Below are positions 1 to 9,504 of a stretch of DNA of 64,000 nucleotides, one piece after another. The translations under genes and the position numbers were made by a program. This DNA comes from Corynebacterium sp. Its GTDB lineage: Bacteria; Actinomycetota; Actinomycetes; Mycobacteriales; Mycobacteriaceae. Location of the stretch: positions 94,247 through 158,246 of the forward strand of contig JAUMZY010000002.1 of NCBI GenBank assembly GCA_030527885.1, written 5' to 3'. A model generated the notes under the pieces. The model saw only the letters and a list, made by a program, of their open reading frames with translations. It was not told the DNA's origin and searched no databases. The first letter of the stretch is position 1. The number at the start of each line of letters is the position of its first letter.

Positions 1-1352
1 TCAAAGAACGGTACGCCGCCGTGACGGACATCGCCCACACCGCTATCTTCGAGCCGAAACAATACATGCAAGTCAACTACCCAAAACTCACCGTTGACAT
101 TAATAGTTGGCATCCCGTCGACCGCACCGAACCCTTCGGCTACGTGGAAGAAGCCGGCACCTACTCCACCTGCATCAGCAAGCCCGAGCTCATGGAATCC
201 TACCTGGTGGAGCAGTTGGAACGCCTGGCGCGCAATTATGATTGCACCATTTCCGTCACTGATTCCGATGTGCGCATCCCACCGGAATTTATCGACGGCC
301 TCGCCGGCGCCGTGGGTGCCAAACGCTCGCCGTACATTCCCCGCCCCAGCCTTGACGACGTCGACGACGGCATCATTGACGGCGACTGGGATGCCTTCCA
401 CGGCGCCGAAAAACCCCTGTTTCATTTCGCGCCGCAACGCTTTGATATTGCCTGCGAACGCATCGAACATTACACCGGCACTCCCGTCGAATCCGTGCAA
501 AAATATATCCTCTTTACCAATTACGGGATGCACACCCGCGAATTCCTGCGCTACGGCTTAGCGGAACTGCAAACAACCAGCCGGTACACCAGCATCGTGC
601 TTGCCGACGGCCACACCATCACCGCCGAGGACGCCGCCCACGTGGAATTAGATAGTCTCGTGGCTGATTCCCGCTATCAAATGCCCAGGTACGACCTGGT
701 GGCGCCCGGGAATTACGGCATCACCATGATCAACATCGGCGTGGGACCCTCCAACGCAAAAACCATCACCGATTGCCTCGCGGTCTTGCGCCCCGACCTG
801 TGGGTGATGATCGGCCACTGTGCCGGCCTGGACGGCCGCATGCGCATGGGGGATTTGATTTTAGGCAATGCATATCAACGCAGTGATCATTTGCTGGACA
901 CACATATCCCCACCAACCTGCCCATTCCGGCGGTGCCAGAAGTGCAACGCGCCCTGGAGGCAGGCGTGGCGGAAGTCTACGGCGCTGATCTGTCGCTGAT
1001 GCGCACTGGCACCGTGATTTCCACCGATGACCGCAACTGGGAATGGCACACCCCCAAAGCACTGTGGGAGTGGCTGCGGTGTTCCACCGCCATTGCGTGC
1101 GACATGGAATCGGCCACCCTGGCCGCCAACGGATACCGGTACCGCATTCCCTACGGAACCCTCTTGAGTGTGTCAGACCTACCGCTGCATGCGGTGCCAA
1201 AACTCCCAGCAGCCGCACAAGCGTTCTATTCCTCCTCGAAGGAGGCGCATGTGATGTGCGCGGTGCGGGCGGTTGAAACCCTGGCGGAGTCACCACACCG
1301 GTTACGCACCAGAAAATTACGCCGCACTGTTGCCGAAGTTCCCTTCCGATAG
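1..1352 (+). CDS. amn: AMP nucleosidase, 5' end outside window
   Basis: Hydrolyses AMP to adenine and ribose 5-phosphate in purine salvage (family knowledge). The reading frame is open from base 3, so the GTG at 21 is probably internal and the N-terminus lies before the window; about 450 residues are visible against about 480 in E. coli Amn. Diagnostic segments are HYTGTPVE, LFTNYGMHTREF, NIGVGPSNAKT, a near-match to the E. coli LRPDVWLMIGHCGG block, TDDRNWEW, CDMESAT and the C-terminal PFR. The nucleosidase phosphorylase-like domain fills the C-terminal two thirds. It is followed 23 bases later by a lipoprotein gene on the same strand. Confidence 0.93.
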   Translation, partial: KERYAAVTDIAHTAIFEPKQYMQVNYPKLTVDINSWHPVDRTEPFGYVEEAGTYSTCISKPELMESYLVEQLERLARNYDCTISVTDSDVRIPPEFIDGLAGAVGAKRSPYIPRPSLDDVDDGIIDGDWDAFHGAEKPLFHFAPQRFDIACERIEHYTGTPVESVQKYILFTNYGMHTREFLRYGLAELQTTSRYTSIVLADGHTITAEDAAHVELDSLVADSRYQMPRYDLVAPGNYGITMINIGVGPSNAKTITDCLAVLRPDLWVMIGHCAGLDGRMRMGDLILGNAYQRSDHLLDTHIPTNLPIPAVPEVQRALEAGVAEVYGADLSLMRTGTVISTDDRNWEWHTPKALWEWLRCSTAIACDMESATLAANGYRYRIPYGTLLSVSDLPLHAVPKLPAAAQAFYSSSKEAHVMCAVRAVETLAESPHRLRTRKLRRTVAEVPFR

Positions 1353-1375
1353 TCCCATTGCGATAAGGACAAACC

Positions 1376-2896
1376 ATGAAACACCCCATCACCTGTGTTA
1401 TTTTCGCTGCATGTATGGCTGCAAGCGTGAGCGCCTGTGCGAGCAATAAACCAGACGATGCCGGCGCCCAGCAACAAGCTGCAGGTGCCTCCGCCCCGGA
1501 TGTAGTTCCCAATAAACCGCAATTATTGGCCGTGGACCAAACCGGTATCACCGCTTCCCAAGAATTTGTCACCGAGAGCGACACCGTTGTGATTGCTTCG
1601 AAAGCAAGTTCTAGCACGTCTCCGGCGTCTGGCACTCCAGCGTCTGGTTCTTCGGCATCCGGTCCGGCACCGGCGCCCAGCGCGCCAGCGTCGACAAGCG
1701 GCATCGCCCTCGCGGGTGTGCAGAAAGCCAAGGAACTCAAAGCGCCGCTGCTTATCGACGACGGCACCAACAGTGACGCCATCAACAGTGAAATATCCCG
1801 CCTTGGTGCCGACAAAGTCGAACGAGTCGAAGGCACCGATACGCTGACGGTGGCCCAGGTGCTGGAAGGATACCAACCCACCACGGATGGCACGGTGGTG
1901 CTGGTCACCAATAACACCGATGTGCCCAGCGTACTGGCCGCCATGGCCGCCGGGTTCAAAGTGGAACTCCTACCCACCGGCGACCCGCGGGCCAGCGTGG
2001 ACCTCATGGCGAAGAAAGACGCCGCGTTTTATGCCGTCGGTGCGGACTTTGGCACGGAAGCTTCCTTCAATCAGCGGATAGACTTGGCCCAAGCCGGGCC
2101 GGTTCCCGGGGCGAAAACCGGGCTGATATTCCCCGGTAGGCGCATTGTTGCCCTGTACGGGCACCCGTCAGGGCCAGCCTTGGGGTTGATGGGGGATCAG
2201 CCACCCCAGGAAGCCGTAAAACGAGTGAATGAACTGGTGAAACAATACCAAGCCATCACCCCGAACACGCCCACTGTGCCGGCGTTTGAAGTGATCGCCA
2301 CGGTGGCTTCCTCCTTACCAGGTGGGGACGGCGACTATTCCAACGAAAGCACCGTTGAGGAACTGCGGCCTTATGTGGAAGCCATCGGCAAGGCCGGCGG
2401 GTTTGCTGTGCTGGATCTGCAGCCTGGGCACGCCAGCTTCTTAAGCCAGGCGCAGCGCTACCAGGAATTATTGGAATTACCTTACGTCGGGTTGGCGCTG
2501 GACCCCGAATGGAAGATTAGACCAGATGAAAAGCCCCTGGGCCGGGTCGGCAATACCACCGCAGCGGAAATCAATGAGGTATCAGCCTGGTTGGCGGAAT
2601 TTACCCGCAGCAAGAAACTCCCGCAGAAACTGCTGATCATGCACCAATTCCAAGTGCAAATGATTCAGAACCGGGAGCAATTGGACATCAACCACCCAGA
2701 ATTATGTTTCGTGCTTCACGCGGACGGGCACGGCAATGCCCACGACAAATTAGCCACCTGGGACCGCATGCGGGAAGGCCTGCAACCTGGGATTTTCCTG
2801 GCTTGGAAGAACTTTATTGACGAGGACGCCCCAATGTTTGACCCCCGCCAGACGCTGGGCGTGCAGCCCACGCCGTGGTTCATCAGCTACCAATAG
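1376..2896 (+). CDS. Lipoprotein with cell-wall-binding-repeat-2-like region
   Basis: 506 residues. The N-terminus is a lipoprotein signal peptide with lipobox SVSAC (Cys about residue 21), so the protein should be anchored on the outer face of the membrane. A Ser/Ala/Pro-rich linker (about 60-110) follows. Residues about 110-230 (KAPLLIDDGT, RLGADKVERVEGTDTL) resemble cell-wall-binding repeat 2 modules. The C-terminal 250 residues look like an alpha/beta barrel-type domain with acidic motifs (VLDLQPGHAS, LALDPEW) that I cannot assign to an enzyme. An AAGGA ribosome site lies upstream of the ATG. The function is unknown; an envelope role is inferred. Confidence 0.7.
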   Translation: MKHPITCVIFAACMAASVSACASNKPDDAGAQQQAAGASAPDVVPNKPQLLAVDQTGITASQEFVTESDTVVIASKASSSTSPASGTPASGSSASGPAPAPSAPASTSGIALAGVQKAKELKAPLLIDDGTNSDAINSEISRLGADKVERVEGTDTLTVAQVLEGYQPTTDGTVVLVTNNTDVPSVLAAMAAGFKVELLPTGDPRASVDLMAKKDAAFYAVGADFGTEASFNQRIDLAQAGPVPGAKTGLIFPGRRIVALYGHPSGPALGLMGDQPPQEAVKRVNELVKQYQAITPNTPTVPAFEVIATVASSLPGGDGDYSNESTVEELRPYVEAIGKAGGFAVLDLQPGHASFLSQAQRYQELLELPYVGLALDPEWKIRPDEKPLGRVGNTTAAEINEVSAWLAEFTRSKKLPQKLLIMHQFQVQMIQNREQLDINHPELCFVLHADGHGNAHDKLATWDRMREGLQPGIFLAWKNFIDEDAPMFDPRQTLGVQPTPWFISYQ

Positions 2897-2927
2897 GTCT
2901 ATCCATTTACCGGCAAGTCTGTTAGAT

Positions 2928-2946
2928 TTTGGTGAGACTAACCTCA
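2928..2946. promoter_or_regulatory. Candidate DtxR iron box
   Basis: By eye, 15 of 19 positions match the DtxR consensus (TTAGGTTAGSCTAACCTAA), with the right half GACTAACCTCA nearly intact. It lies 18 bases before the start of the iron-siderophore binding protein gene and overlaps where its promoter or leader should be. DtxR-Fe(II) repression of this importer when iron is plentiful is the expected regulation. Confidence 0.7.
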
Positions 2947-2963
2947 ACTGTAGGAAAGGTACT

Positions 2964-4019
2964 ATGAAAATTTTGCGGATTGCCGCTGTTATCACTGCGG
3001 CGACCCTGGTGGTCACCGGATGTTCACGTCCAGCTGAGGAGACCACTCGGTCAACCTCCAGCAGTAACGCAGGATCAAGCAATAATAGTGCATTCGAACC
3101 CATCACCATTAAACATGCGTTTGGGGAAACGACAATCAAGAACAAACCAACCCGCATCGCTACCTTGGGGTGGGGAAGCCAAGATGTTGCACTGGCATTA
3201 GGTGTGGTACCGGTGGGTATGTCCCGTGTGTCATGGAGCGATACCACCGGTAGCGGCATGATGCCGTGGACCGAGGAAAAACTGAAGGAACTGGGTGGTG
3301 CAACCCCGGTGCTCTTTGATGACACAGATTCCATTCCCTATAGCCAAGTGTCTGATGCCCAGCCGGATCTGATTCTGGCTACCTATTCCGGCATCACTGA
3401 AGAGAACTATCAAGAGCTGACTAAGACTGCTCCTACCATTGCCTACCCGGATAAACCCTGGAGCACCAGTCTCGAACAACTGGTCGAAGTGGATTCTAAA
3501 GCTATGGGTAAAGAAGCAGAGGGCAAGAAACTTCTGGCTGACCTTAAGCAGCAAATCAAGACTGAAGTGGATAAACACCCTGATCTGAAGGGCAAGAAAG
3601 TCCTGTTCAGCTCCTTCGGTCCGCAGAATGACTTCAATAAGCTGGGTTTCTACCGGCTGAGTGACCCGCGGGTGAGCTTCCTCAAAGATGACGTTGGCAT
3701 GGGTGTGCCCAAGGTTGTGGAAGATGAATCCAAGAAATCCAGCGATTTCTGGGCGCAAGTTTCTGCCGAAGAGCCTGAGCTTTTCGACGACGTGGACGTC
3801 ATCGTTGCCTACGGCCAAGACTCAGAAGAGGCCAACCAAGAACTCTTGGGCAAACTGCAAAAAGACCCCCTATTAGGCCAGATCAAGGCCATTAAGGAAG
3901 GCAAAGTGGCCCTTTTGAGCAATGATCCCGTGGGGGCTGTTGCTAATCCATCACCGCTGTCCATCTCGTGGGGCTTGAATAAGTATTTGGATGTGGTGGA
4001 TAAGGCTGTCGCCCAATAA
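2964..4019 (+). CDS. Iron-siderophore ABC transporter, substrate-binding lipoprotein
   Basis: 351 residues with a lipoprotein signal (LVVTGC lipobox, Cys about residue 20). The rest is a FecB/FhuD-type periplasmic-binding fold: FGETTIKNKPTRIATLGWG, QPDLILATYSGI, DDVDVIVAYG and a final helix. It should capture a ferric siderophore and pass it to the permeases that follow (4035 and 5033) and the ATPase at 6067. The ATG at 2964 is chosen because GGAAAGG sits 5-11 bases upstream and the signal peptide begins there. A DtxR-like box just upstream suggests iron repression. The exact siderophore cannot be told. Confidence 0.9.
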   Translation: MKILRIAAVITAATLVVTGCSRPAEETTRSTSSSNAGSSNNSAFEPITIKHAFGETTIKNKPTRIATLGWGSQDVALALGVVPVGMSRVSWSDTTGSGMMPWTEEKLKELGGATPVLFDDTDSIPYSQVSDAQPDLILATYSGITEENYQELTKTAPTIAYPDKPWSTSLEQLVEVDSKAMGKEAEGKKLLADLKQQIKTEVDKHPDLKGKKVLFSSFGPQNDFNKLGFYRLSDPRVSFLKDDVGMGVPKVVEDESKKSSDFWAQVSAEEPELFDDVDVIVAYGQDSEEANQELLGKLQKDPLLGQIKAIKEGKVALLSNDPVGAVANPSPLSISWGLNKYLDVVDKAVAQ

Positions 4020-4034
4020 CGTCACCTCCTCGTT

Positions 4035-5036
4035 ATGCAGCGTACGGTTCGCATTCGACTTTTCTGGTTGATCGTGCTGGGTGGGCTATTAGTGCTGGCT
4101 GTTGTGGCATCGTTGGCCGTGGGGGTGCGGACCATCGGCTGGGATGCCGTGTGGCAGGCATTGGCTGGCCACACGGAAAGCATTGACCAGGCTGTGGCTG
4201 CCCAGCGCATTCCCCGAACAGTGTTAGCCGGTGCCATCGGTGCTGCCTTGGCAGTCTCTGGGGTGACCATGCAGGCAGTGACCCGGAATCCGCTGGCGGA
4301 TCCGGGAATCTTCGGGGTACTCGCCGGCGCCTCACTTTTCGTGGTGATTGGCCTCGCGTTTTTCCACCTAGCTGGCACCATTCCCATCATGGTGGTGGCT
4401 GTGATTGGTTCGGCAGTAGCCGCCGCATTTGTTTATGCGGTGGGCTCATTGGGGCATGGGGGTGCCACCCCACTGAAGTTAGCGCTCGCTGGTGCCGCCA
4501 CCAGTGCGGCCTTATCCTCAATGGTCAGCGCTGTGCTGTTGCCACGGCAAAACGTGATGGATAAATTCCGCTTCTGGCAGATTGGTGAAGTCGGTGGGGC
4601 AGATTGGGAAAGCCTCAGCTTGGGCGCCCCGCTGCTGATCATCGGCGGGCTCATTTGTTGGGCCTCTGCCACCAGCATGAATGCTCTGGCCTTGGGTGAC
4701 GATGGGGCCACCTCCTTGGGCACCAACGTTGTGCGTGCACGCGCTATCGCCGCAGTGGGGGCCGTTATTCTCTGTGGTGCTGCCACCGCCCTCGCCGGTT
4801 CCATCGGCTTTGTCGGCTTGATTGTTCCCCACATATGTCGATTCTGTGTGGATGCAGATCACCGCTGGCTAGTGCCCTTTTCCGCAGTGGCTGGTGCGCT
4901 CATCCTCATTGCCTGCGATACGATTGGGCGAACTCTCGTGGACCACAATGACATAGCCGTGGGCGTCATCATGCCCGTCATTGGGGCGCCCCTCTTCATT
5001 TGGATTGTCCGCCAACAGAAAGTGCGGGAACTATGA
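4035..5036 (+). CDS. FecCD-family iron-siderophore permease
   Basis: 333 residues, about ten predicted membrane helices. Family signatures include RIPRTVLAGAIGAALAVSG, RNPLADPGIFGVLAGAS, GATSLG and GSIGFVGLIVPHICR. It should form half of the membrane channel for ferric-siderophore uptake. It starts 15 bases after the binding protein stop, with no good ribosome site visible, so translation may be coupled. Its stop overlaps the start of the next permease gene by four bases (ATGA-type). The partner permease is interrupted, so this half may have no working partner. Confidence 0.9.
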   Translation: MQRTVRIRLFWLIVLGGLLVLAVVASLAVGVRTIGWDAVWQALAGHTESIDQAVAAQRIPRTVLAGAIGAALAVSGVTMQAVTRNPLADPGIFGVLAGASLFVVIGLAFFHLAGTIPIMVVAVIGSAVAAAFVYAVGSLGHGGATPLKLALAGAATSAALSSMVSAVLLPRQNVMDKFRFWQIGEVGGADWESLSLGAPLLIIGGLICWASATSMNALALGDDGATSLGTNVVRARAIAAVGAVILCGAATALAGSIGFVGLIVPHICRFCVDADHRWLVPFSAVAGALILIACDTIGRTLVDHNDIAVGVIMPVIGAPLFIWIVRQQKVREL

Positions 5037-6070
5037 GCCTCATCGACACCCTGAAACGCGGCAAAGCCCGCCGCACCCGGCACCAACTCATCATCTACAT
5101 TACTTTGATTCTCCTGCTCCTAGCGGGTTTCTTCACCAGCCTCATGGCCGGGGACCGGTTCTACTACCTTGATGAGGTTTTGACCGTTCTCCGTGGCGAA
5201 ACCGTCGTCAGTGTATCCAACGCCAACTACATCATCGGTGAACTTCGCCTCCCGCGAGCACTCCTCGCCATCATCGCTGGCTTCAGCTTCGGCCTCGCCG
5301 GCGTCAGCTTCCAAACAATGCTCCGTAACCAATTGGCATCCCCCGACATCATCGGTATTTCCGCTGGTGCCAGCGCCGGCGGCGTCATTGGCATCGTGCT
5401 GCTGTCCTGGAGTCAAACCCCCGTATCCATCCTCGCACTCTGCTGCTCTCTTGGCGACGCCCTGCTGATCTACCTACTCTCTCTCAAAGGTGGTTTCACC
5501 GGATCCCGATTCATCCTCATCGGCATCGGCATATCCTCCATGCTGATGAGTGTGGTCACGTATGTGCTCTCCCGCGCCGCTCAATGGGACGTCGGCACCG
5601 CTATGTGATGGCTCACCGGCTCCCTCAACGACACTCATTGGGATCGCATCATCCCCCTCATGATCAGCTTCACTATCATCGTGCCCATTATTTTGCTGTT
5701 CACACGCAAACTAGAAATGCTCCGCTTCGGCGACGATACTGCCACCAGCCTAGGCATCAACACCACCGTCACCCGAATCACAATCATCCTCGGTGCGGTA
5801 GCCCTCATCGCCATCACCACCGCTGCCTGCGGCCCCATTTCCTTCGTGGCCTTCATGTCTGGCCCCATTGCCGCCCGCATCTGCCGCCCCGGCGCACCCT
5901 TGAGTTTCGCAGCTGGTCTCATTGGTGCTCTACTCGTGCTCATCGCTGACTTCATTGGTCAATATGCACTGGGAACCCGCTATCCAGTTGGCGTGATCAC
6001 CGGCATGCTGGGCGCACCCTTCCTGGTCTATCTCTTGGCCCGGGCACAACGTACAGGAACAAGACTATGA
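5033..6070 (+). pseudogene. Second FecCD permease, in-frame TGA at codon 192
   Basis: The frame from ATG 5033 runs to a TGA at 5606-5608, then continues in the same frame to 6070, so the whole 345-codon permease is present with a single internal stop. The stop falls between VGTAM and WLTGSLND, a position where FecCD permeases commonly read R-W-x-x-G-S-L, so a CGA to TGA change is the simplest origin. Family motifs on both sides are intact (RLPRALLAI, ASPDIIGISAGAS, GPISFVAFMSGPIAARI). Unless the stop is read through, the transporter lacks its second channel subunit. No insertion or frameshift is seen. Confidence 0.85.
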
Positions 6071-6858
6071 CAAACCACTTAATGCTACACACCGACGAGG
6101 TGACTTTAGGCTACGGGGAACGAACCATCATTTCGAACCTCAGCACAACCATTCCACCAGGAAAAATCACATCCATCATTGGTGCCAATGGTTGCGGCAA
6201 ATCCACACTCCTGCGGTCCCTGCCCCGCCTCCTCCCACCACTATCCGGCGACATCTTCCTCGACGATAAACCCCTCGCCGAATATCCCCGCAAACAATTC
6301 GCTACCCTGCTGGGCCTGCTGCCGCAAAACCCGGTGGCCCCCGATGGCATCGTGGTGTCCGACCTGGTGGGGCGCGGCCGGCACCCCTACCAGGGCATGT
6401 TTGGCCGCTGGACGCAGCGGGACTATGAGGTGGTGGCTCAGGCACTAGAAAACACCAATACGGCGGAGTTGTCGGATCGCGCGGTGGATGAACTCTCCGG
6501 CGGTCAACGCCAACGGGTGTGGATCGCCATGGCGCTCGCGCAGGAAACCAACATCCTGCTGCTCGACGAACCCACCACCTTCCTTGACATTGCCAACCAG
6601 CTAGAAGTGCTGGATGTGCTGGTGGATTTGAATCAGGAGCACAGCACTACGATCGCCATGGTGCTGCATGACATGAATTTGGCCGCCCGCTACAGCGACC
6701 ATTTGATTGCCATGCGTGCTGGGCAGATTGTGGCTTCGGGGTCGCCCGCCGAGGTGATCACCAAAGAGAACATGAGTGAGGTTTTTGGTATCAGTTGCGA
6801 GATTAGCCCTGATCCTATCACCGGCACGCCGTTGGTGGTGCCGCGGGGGCGTCATTAG
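6067..6858 (+). CDS. Iron-siderophore ABC transporter ATPase
   Basis: 263 residues, a FecE/FepC-type ATPase that would power the importer encoded upstream. Visible motifs are Walker A GANGCGKST, Q-loop LLPQNP, signature LSGGQRQRV, Walker B ILLLDEPTTFLD and the switch His in MVLHDMN. The ATG at 6067 overlaps the stop of the permease pseudogene by four bases, so its translation was probably coupled to that gene; the internal TGA upstream could therefore also reduce its expression. The sequence itself shows no damage. Confidence 0.92.
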   Translation: MTNHLMLHTDEVTLGYGERTIISNLSTTIPPGKITSIIGANGCGKSTLLRSLPRLLPPLSGDIFLDDKPLAEYPRKQFATLLGLLPQNPVAPDGIVVSDLVGRGRHPYQGMFGRWTQRDYEVVAQALENTNTAELSDRAVDELSGGQRQRVWIAMALAQETNILLLDEPTTFLDIANQLEVLDVLVDLNQEHSTTIAMVLHDMNLAARYSDHLIAMRAGQIVASGSPAEVITKENMSEVFGISCEISPDPITGTPLVVPRGRH

Positions 6859-6978
6859 CTGCCCGCTTTTCGACGCACTAAAGTAGCAAATAAACTGCAA
6901 TAATTTTCGGATGAATCCTGCCGGTAGTACATAGATCTCTGCTACATTTTGGGTAAAATCTCAATAAGGAAGGGTCTC

Positions 6979-8030
6979 ATGCGCGTCACACCAATCATTG
7001 CCCTCATCACCATTATCACGTTGGCGCTTTCGGGGTGCTCACAATCATCTGAAAACGCCTTGACGCCAGCTGGTAATGGTGCAGTGATCACCAAACAGGG
7101 AGATTTCCAGCCGGCAACCATCGAACATAAGTTTGGCGAAACCACCATCACGAAACGCTCGGAGCGGGTTGTCACCATGGGTAACGAGGCATTATATGCG
7201 GCGTTGGCGTTAGGGGTGGCCCCAATACAGATGTAATATGGCGGGGATTTACAGCCAGAGGTTCCAGATAAACTCGATGAACTCGGTGGGGATGTAGCAA
7301 ATCTATCGTTAGTGACCAATGGTTATAATTCGATGGTCGTCAGCCATGTGTGGCAGCTTGCCCCCGATCTCGTTTTAGCGTCCACTGACATTGGCAAAGA
7401 TACTTACGACGAGCTCTCCGAATTCGCACCCACGGTATTTTGGCAGGAAGAAAGCGTCGATAAGACCATCGCAACAACAGCCAAAGCCTTGGGCAAAGAA
7501 ACCGAAGGCAACGATCTCATACAACAGCTCAAGGATGTCGCAGCGAAGCATTCCGGCCTCAGAGGCAAAAAATTTCTGTTCGGCAGTTCCAGAGATTCCG
7601 ATGAGGTAATCGCGCAGACCAAGTCCCCATCCCCAGTAGAATCATTCCTCCAGGATTATGTGGGGATGGAAAACCAACACTAATCCAGAAATATTACGGT
7701 GATGTCGACGAAATACCACTGACTGATCCAGATGTTTTCTCTGACCTGGATGTTTTTATCACTACCCAAGGGTCGGAAAAGGATCCCCGGAAACTAGTAA
7801 GCAACCTGCGGCACCACTCAGACTTCGGCGAGATTCAGGCGGTCAAGGATAACAAGATAGTGGTTCTTGCAGACGAATACTATAACCCATACGGGGATGC
7901 AACTTCTAGGGTAAAAAGCTCTGGAACAGTAAAGGCTGTTTCCGTTTACAGTGCCCAGCCCTCACCATTATCCATCCCCGACGGCGTCGACAGTTACCTT
8001 GATCAATTGGAAGCCGCAATCGGTTCCTGA
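6979..8030 (+). pseudogene. Second iron-siderophore binding lipoprotein, stop plus frameshift
   Basis: It begins with a good lipoprotein signal (LALSGC) and AAGGAAGGG ribosome site, and resembles the binding protein at 2964 (FGETTITKRSERVVTMG). A TAA at 7234-7236 interrupts it (codon 86); the frame resumes at once (GGDLQPEVPDKLDELGG) and runs to a second stop at 7681. The rest of the gene, including IQKYYGDVDEIP, DLDVFITTQGS and SPLSIPDGVDSYLDQ, continues in another frame to TGA 8028-8030. Two independent lesions make this a clear pseudogene. Its 3' end overlaps the convergent symporter gene by 28 bases. Confidence 0.88.
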
Positions 8031-9367
8031 GCGGTGGCCTCATCAAACGCCGAATGCCCATGTTCGGCGGCATCCCACGTCTCCTGATCCAAAATACCTT
8101 CCCGCTTTGCGACGATCACCGCCACCAAATTCTGACCCGTCACATTCACCGCAGTACGCCCCATGTCAATGATCGGCTCAATGGCCAGCAACAACCCCAC
8201 GCCCGACAACGGCAGGCCCAACGTGGACAGCGTGAGCGTCAGCATCACCGTGGCTCCCGTCGTGCCAGCGGTGGCGGCCGACCCAAACACGGACACCAGC
8301 ACGATCAGCACATAATGGGTGAAATTTAATTCCACGTGATAGAAATTCGCCACAAAAATCGCCGCAATGGCCGGGAACACCGCAGCGCACCCATCCATCT
8401 TGGTGGTTGCGCCCAACGGCAACGCAAACGACGCATACGTGCGCGGCACACCCATCGACTGCTCCGCCACCCGCTGATTCACCGGCATGACCCCCATCGA
8501 GGACCGCGTGACAAAACCCAGCGACGTCACCGGCCACACCCGCTTAAAGAAGCCCACAATCGGAATCCGGTGATACGCCAACAACGCCGGATAAATACCA
8601 AAGATCACCACAGCCAAGCCCACATAAATGGCAATCACAAAGCTAGCGAGCGACCCCAACGCATCCCACCCATACGTGGAAACCGCTTTACCCAACAACG
8701 CGGCCGTACCCAGCGGTGCCAGTCGAATAATCCACCACAACACCACCTGAATAATCGTCAGAAATGACTCCGTGAACTGCAAAAACGGCTCCGCAGCCTT
8801 CCCCGCCTTGATGGCCGCCACACCAATGGCCAAAGAAATCACAATGAGCTGCAACGCATTGAAATTCAGGGCGACGGCGTCGTCGCTAAGCTTAGCCCCC
8901 AAACCCAATATATTGCTGGGAATAACTGAATCAATGAACCCCAGCCACGAACCCGTGGTGGAAGGCTCCTGTGCGGCGCTGGCATCCACACCCGCGTTCA
9001 CGCCCGGCTGAATGAGAATCCCCAGGATAATCGCCGACGTCACCGACAAAAACGCCGTGATAGCAAACCAAATGAGCGTTTGCACCGCCAACCGGGCCGC
9101 ATTCGTCACCTGCCGCAGATTAGCTATAGAGGTGACTACTGCCGCAAAAATCAACGGCGCCACCATGATCTTCAACAACTGCACATACGTGCTACCCAAC
9201 CACGATAGGGTGGTGCTCAACCAATTACCATCCTCAGTGCTGGGAAGATTGCGGGCAATAATACCCAACACAATCCCAGCAACGAGCCCAATGGTGATCT
9301 GTACCCCAAAATTATTCAGCCATGCCACACCACTTCGGCGTGGTTGCGGGGTTGCCGGATCGGCCAC
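8003..9367 (-). CDS. Dicarboxylate/amino acid:cation symporter (SDF family)
   Basis: 454 residues of a glutamate/C4-dicarboxylate:Na+ or H+ symporter. It has eight membrane segments plus the two re-entrant loops typical of the fold: the serine-containing SSMGVMPVN segment and the glycine-rich SAATAGTTGAT loop. The substrate/cation helix reads IDMGRTAVNVTGQN, close to the NMDGT/DRxxT-N regions of the family. An AAGGAGA ribosome site lies just upstream of the ATG at 9367. It is convergent with the broken binding-protein gene. Substrate (glutamate, succinate, serine or other) cannot be settled by eye. Confidence 0.9.
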   Translation of the reverse strand: MADPATPQPRRSGVAWLNNFGVQITIGLVAGIVLGIIARNLPSTEDGNWLSTTLSWLGSTYVQLLKIMVAPLIFAAVVTSIANLRQVTNAARLAVQTLIWFAITAFLSVTSAIILGILIQPGVNAGVDASAAQEPSTTGSWLGFIDSVIPSNILGLGAKLSDDAVALNFNALQLIVISLAIGVAAIKAGKAAEPFLQFTESFLTIIQVVLWWIIRLAPLGTAALLGKAVSTYGWDALGSLASFVIAIYVGLAVVIFGIYPALLAYHRIPIVGFFKRVWPVTSLGFVTRSSMGVMPVNQRVAEQSMGVPRTYASFALPLGATTKMDGCAAVFPAIAAIFVANFYHVELNFTHYVLIVLVSVFGSAATAGTTGATVMLTLTLSTLGLPLSGVGLLLAIEPIIDMGRTAVNVTGQNLVAVIVAKREGILDQETWDAAEHGHSAFDEATAQEPIAASN

Positions 9368-9504
9368 AATACATCTCCTTAGTAGAAACAGTGAAGTAAG
9401 ATCAGACTAAGCTGTCTGTTGAATTTTTGCAATAGTCGCATGGAAAAATAATTTAAATGCGAATATTTTAATTCATTCTACTCTTAACAACCCGCAGTAG
9501 ATTA

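Noticed and set aside
766-2007. A 413-codon minus-strand open frame across amn and the lipoprotein gene.
   Set aside because: Low-complexity Ser/Thr/Ala-rich shadow of two convincing plus-strand genes.
8101-8114. GCTTTGCGACG as another copy of the recurrent motif.
   Set aside because: It differs at a position outside the variable N, so it was not counted.
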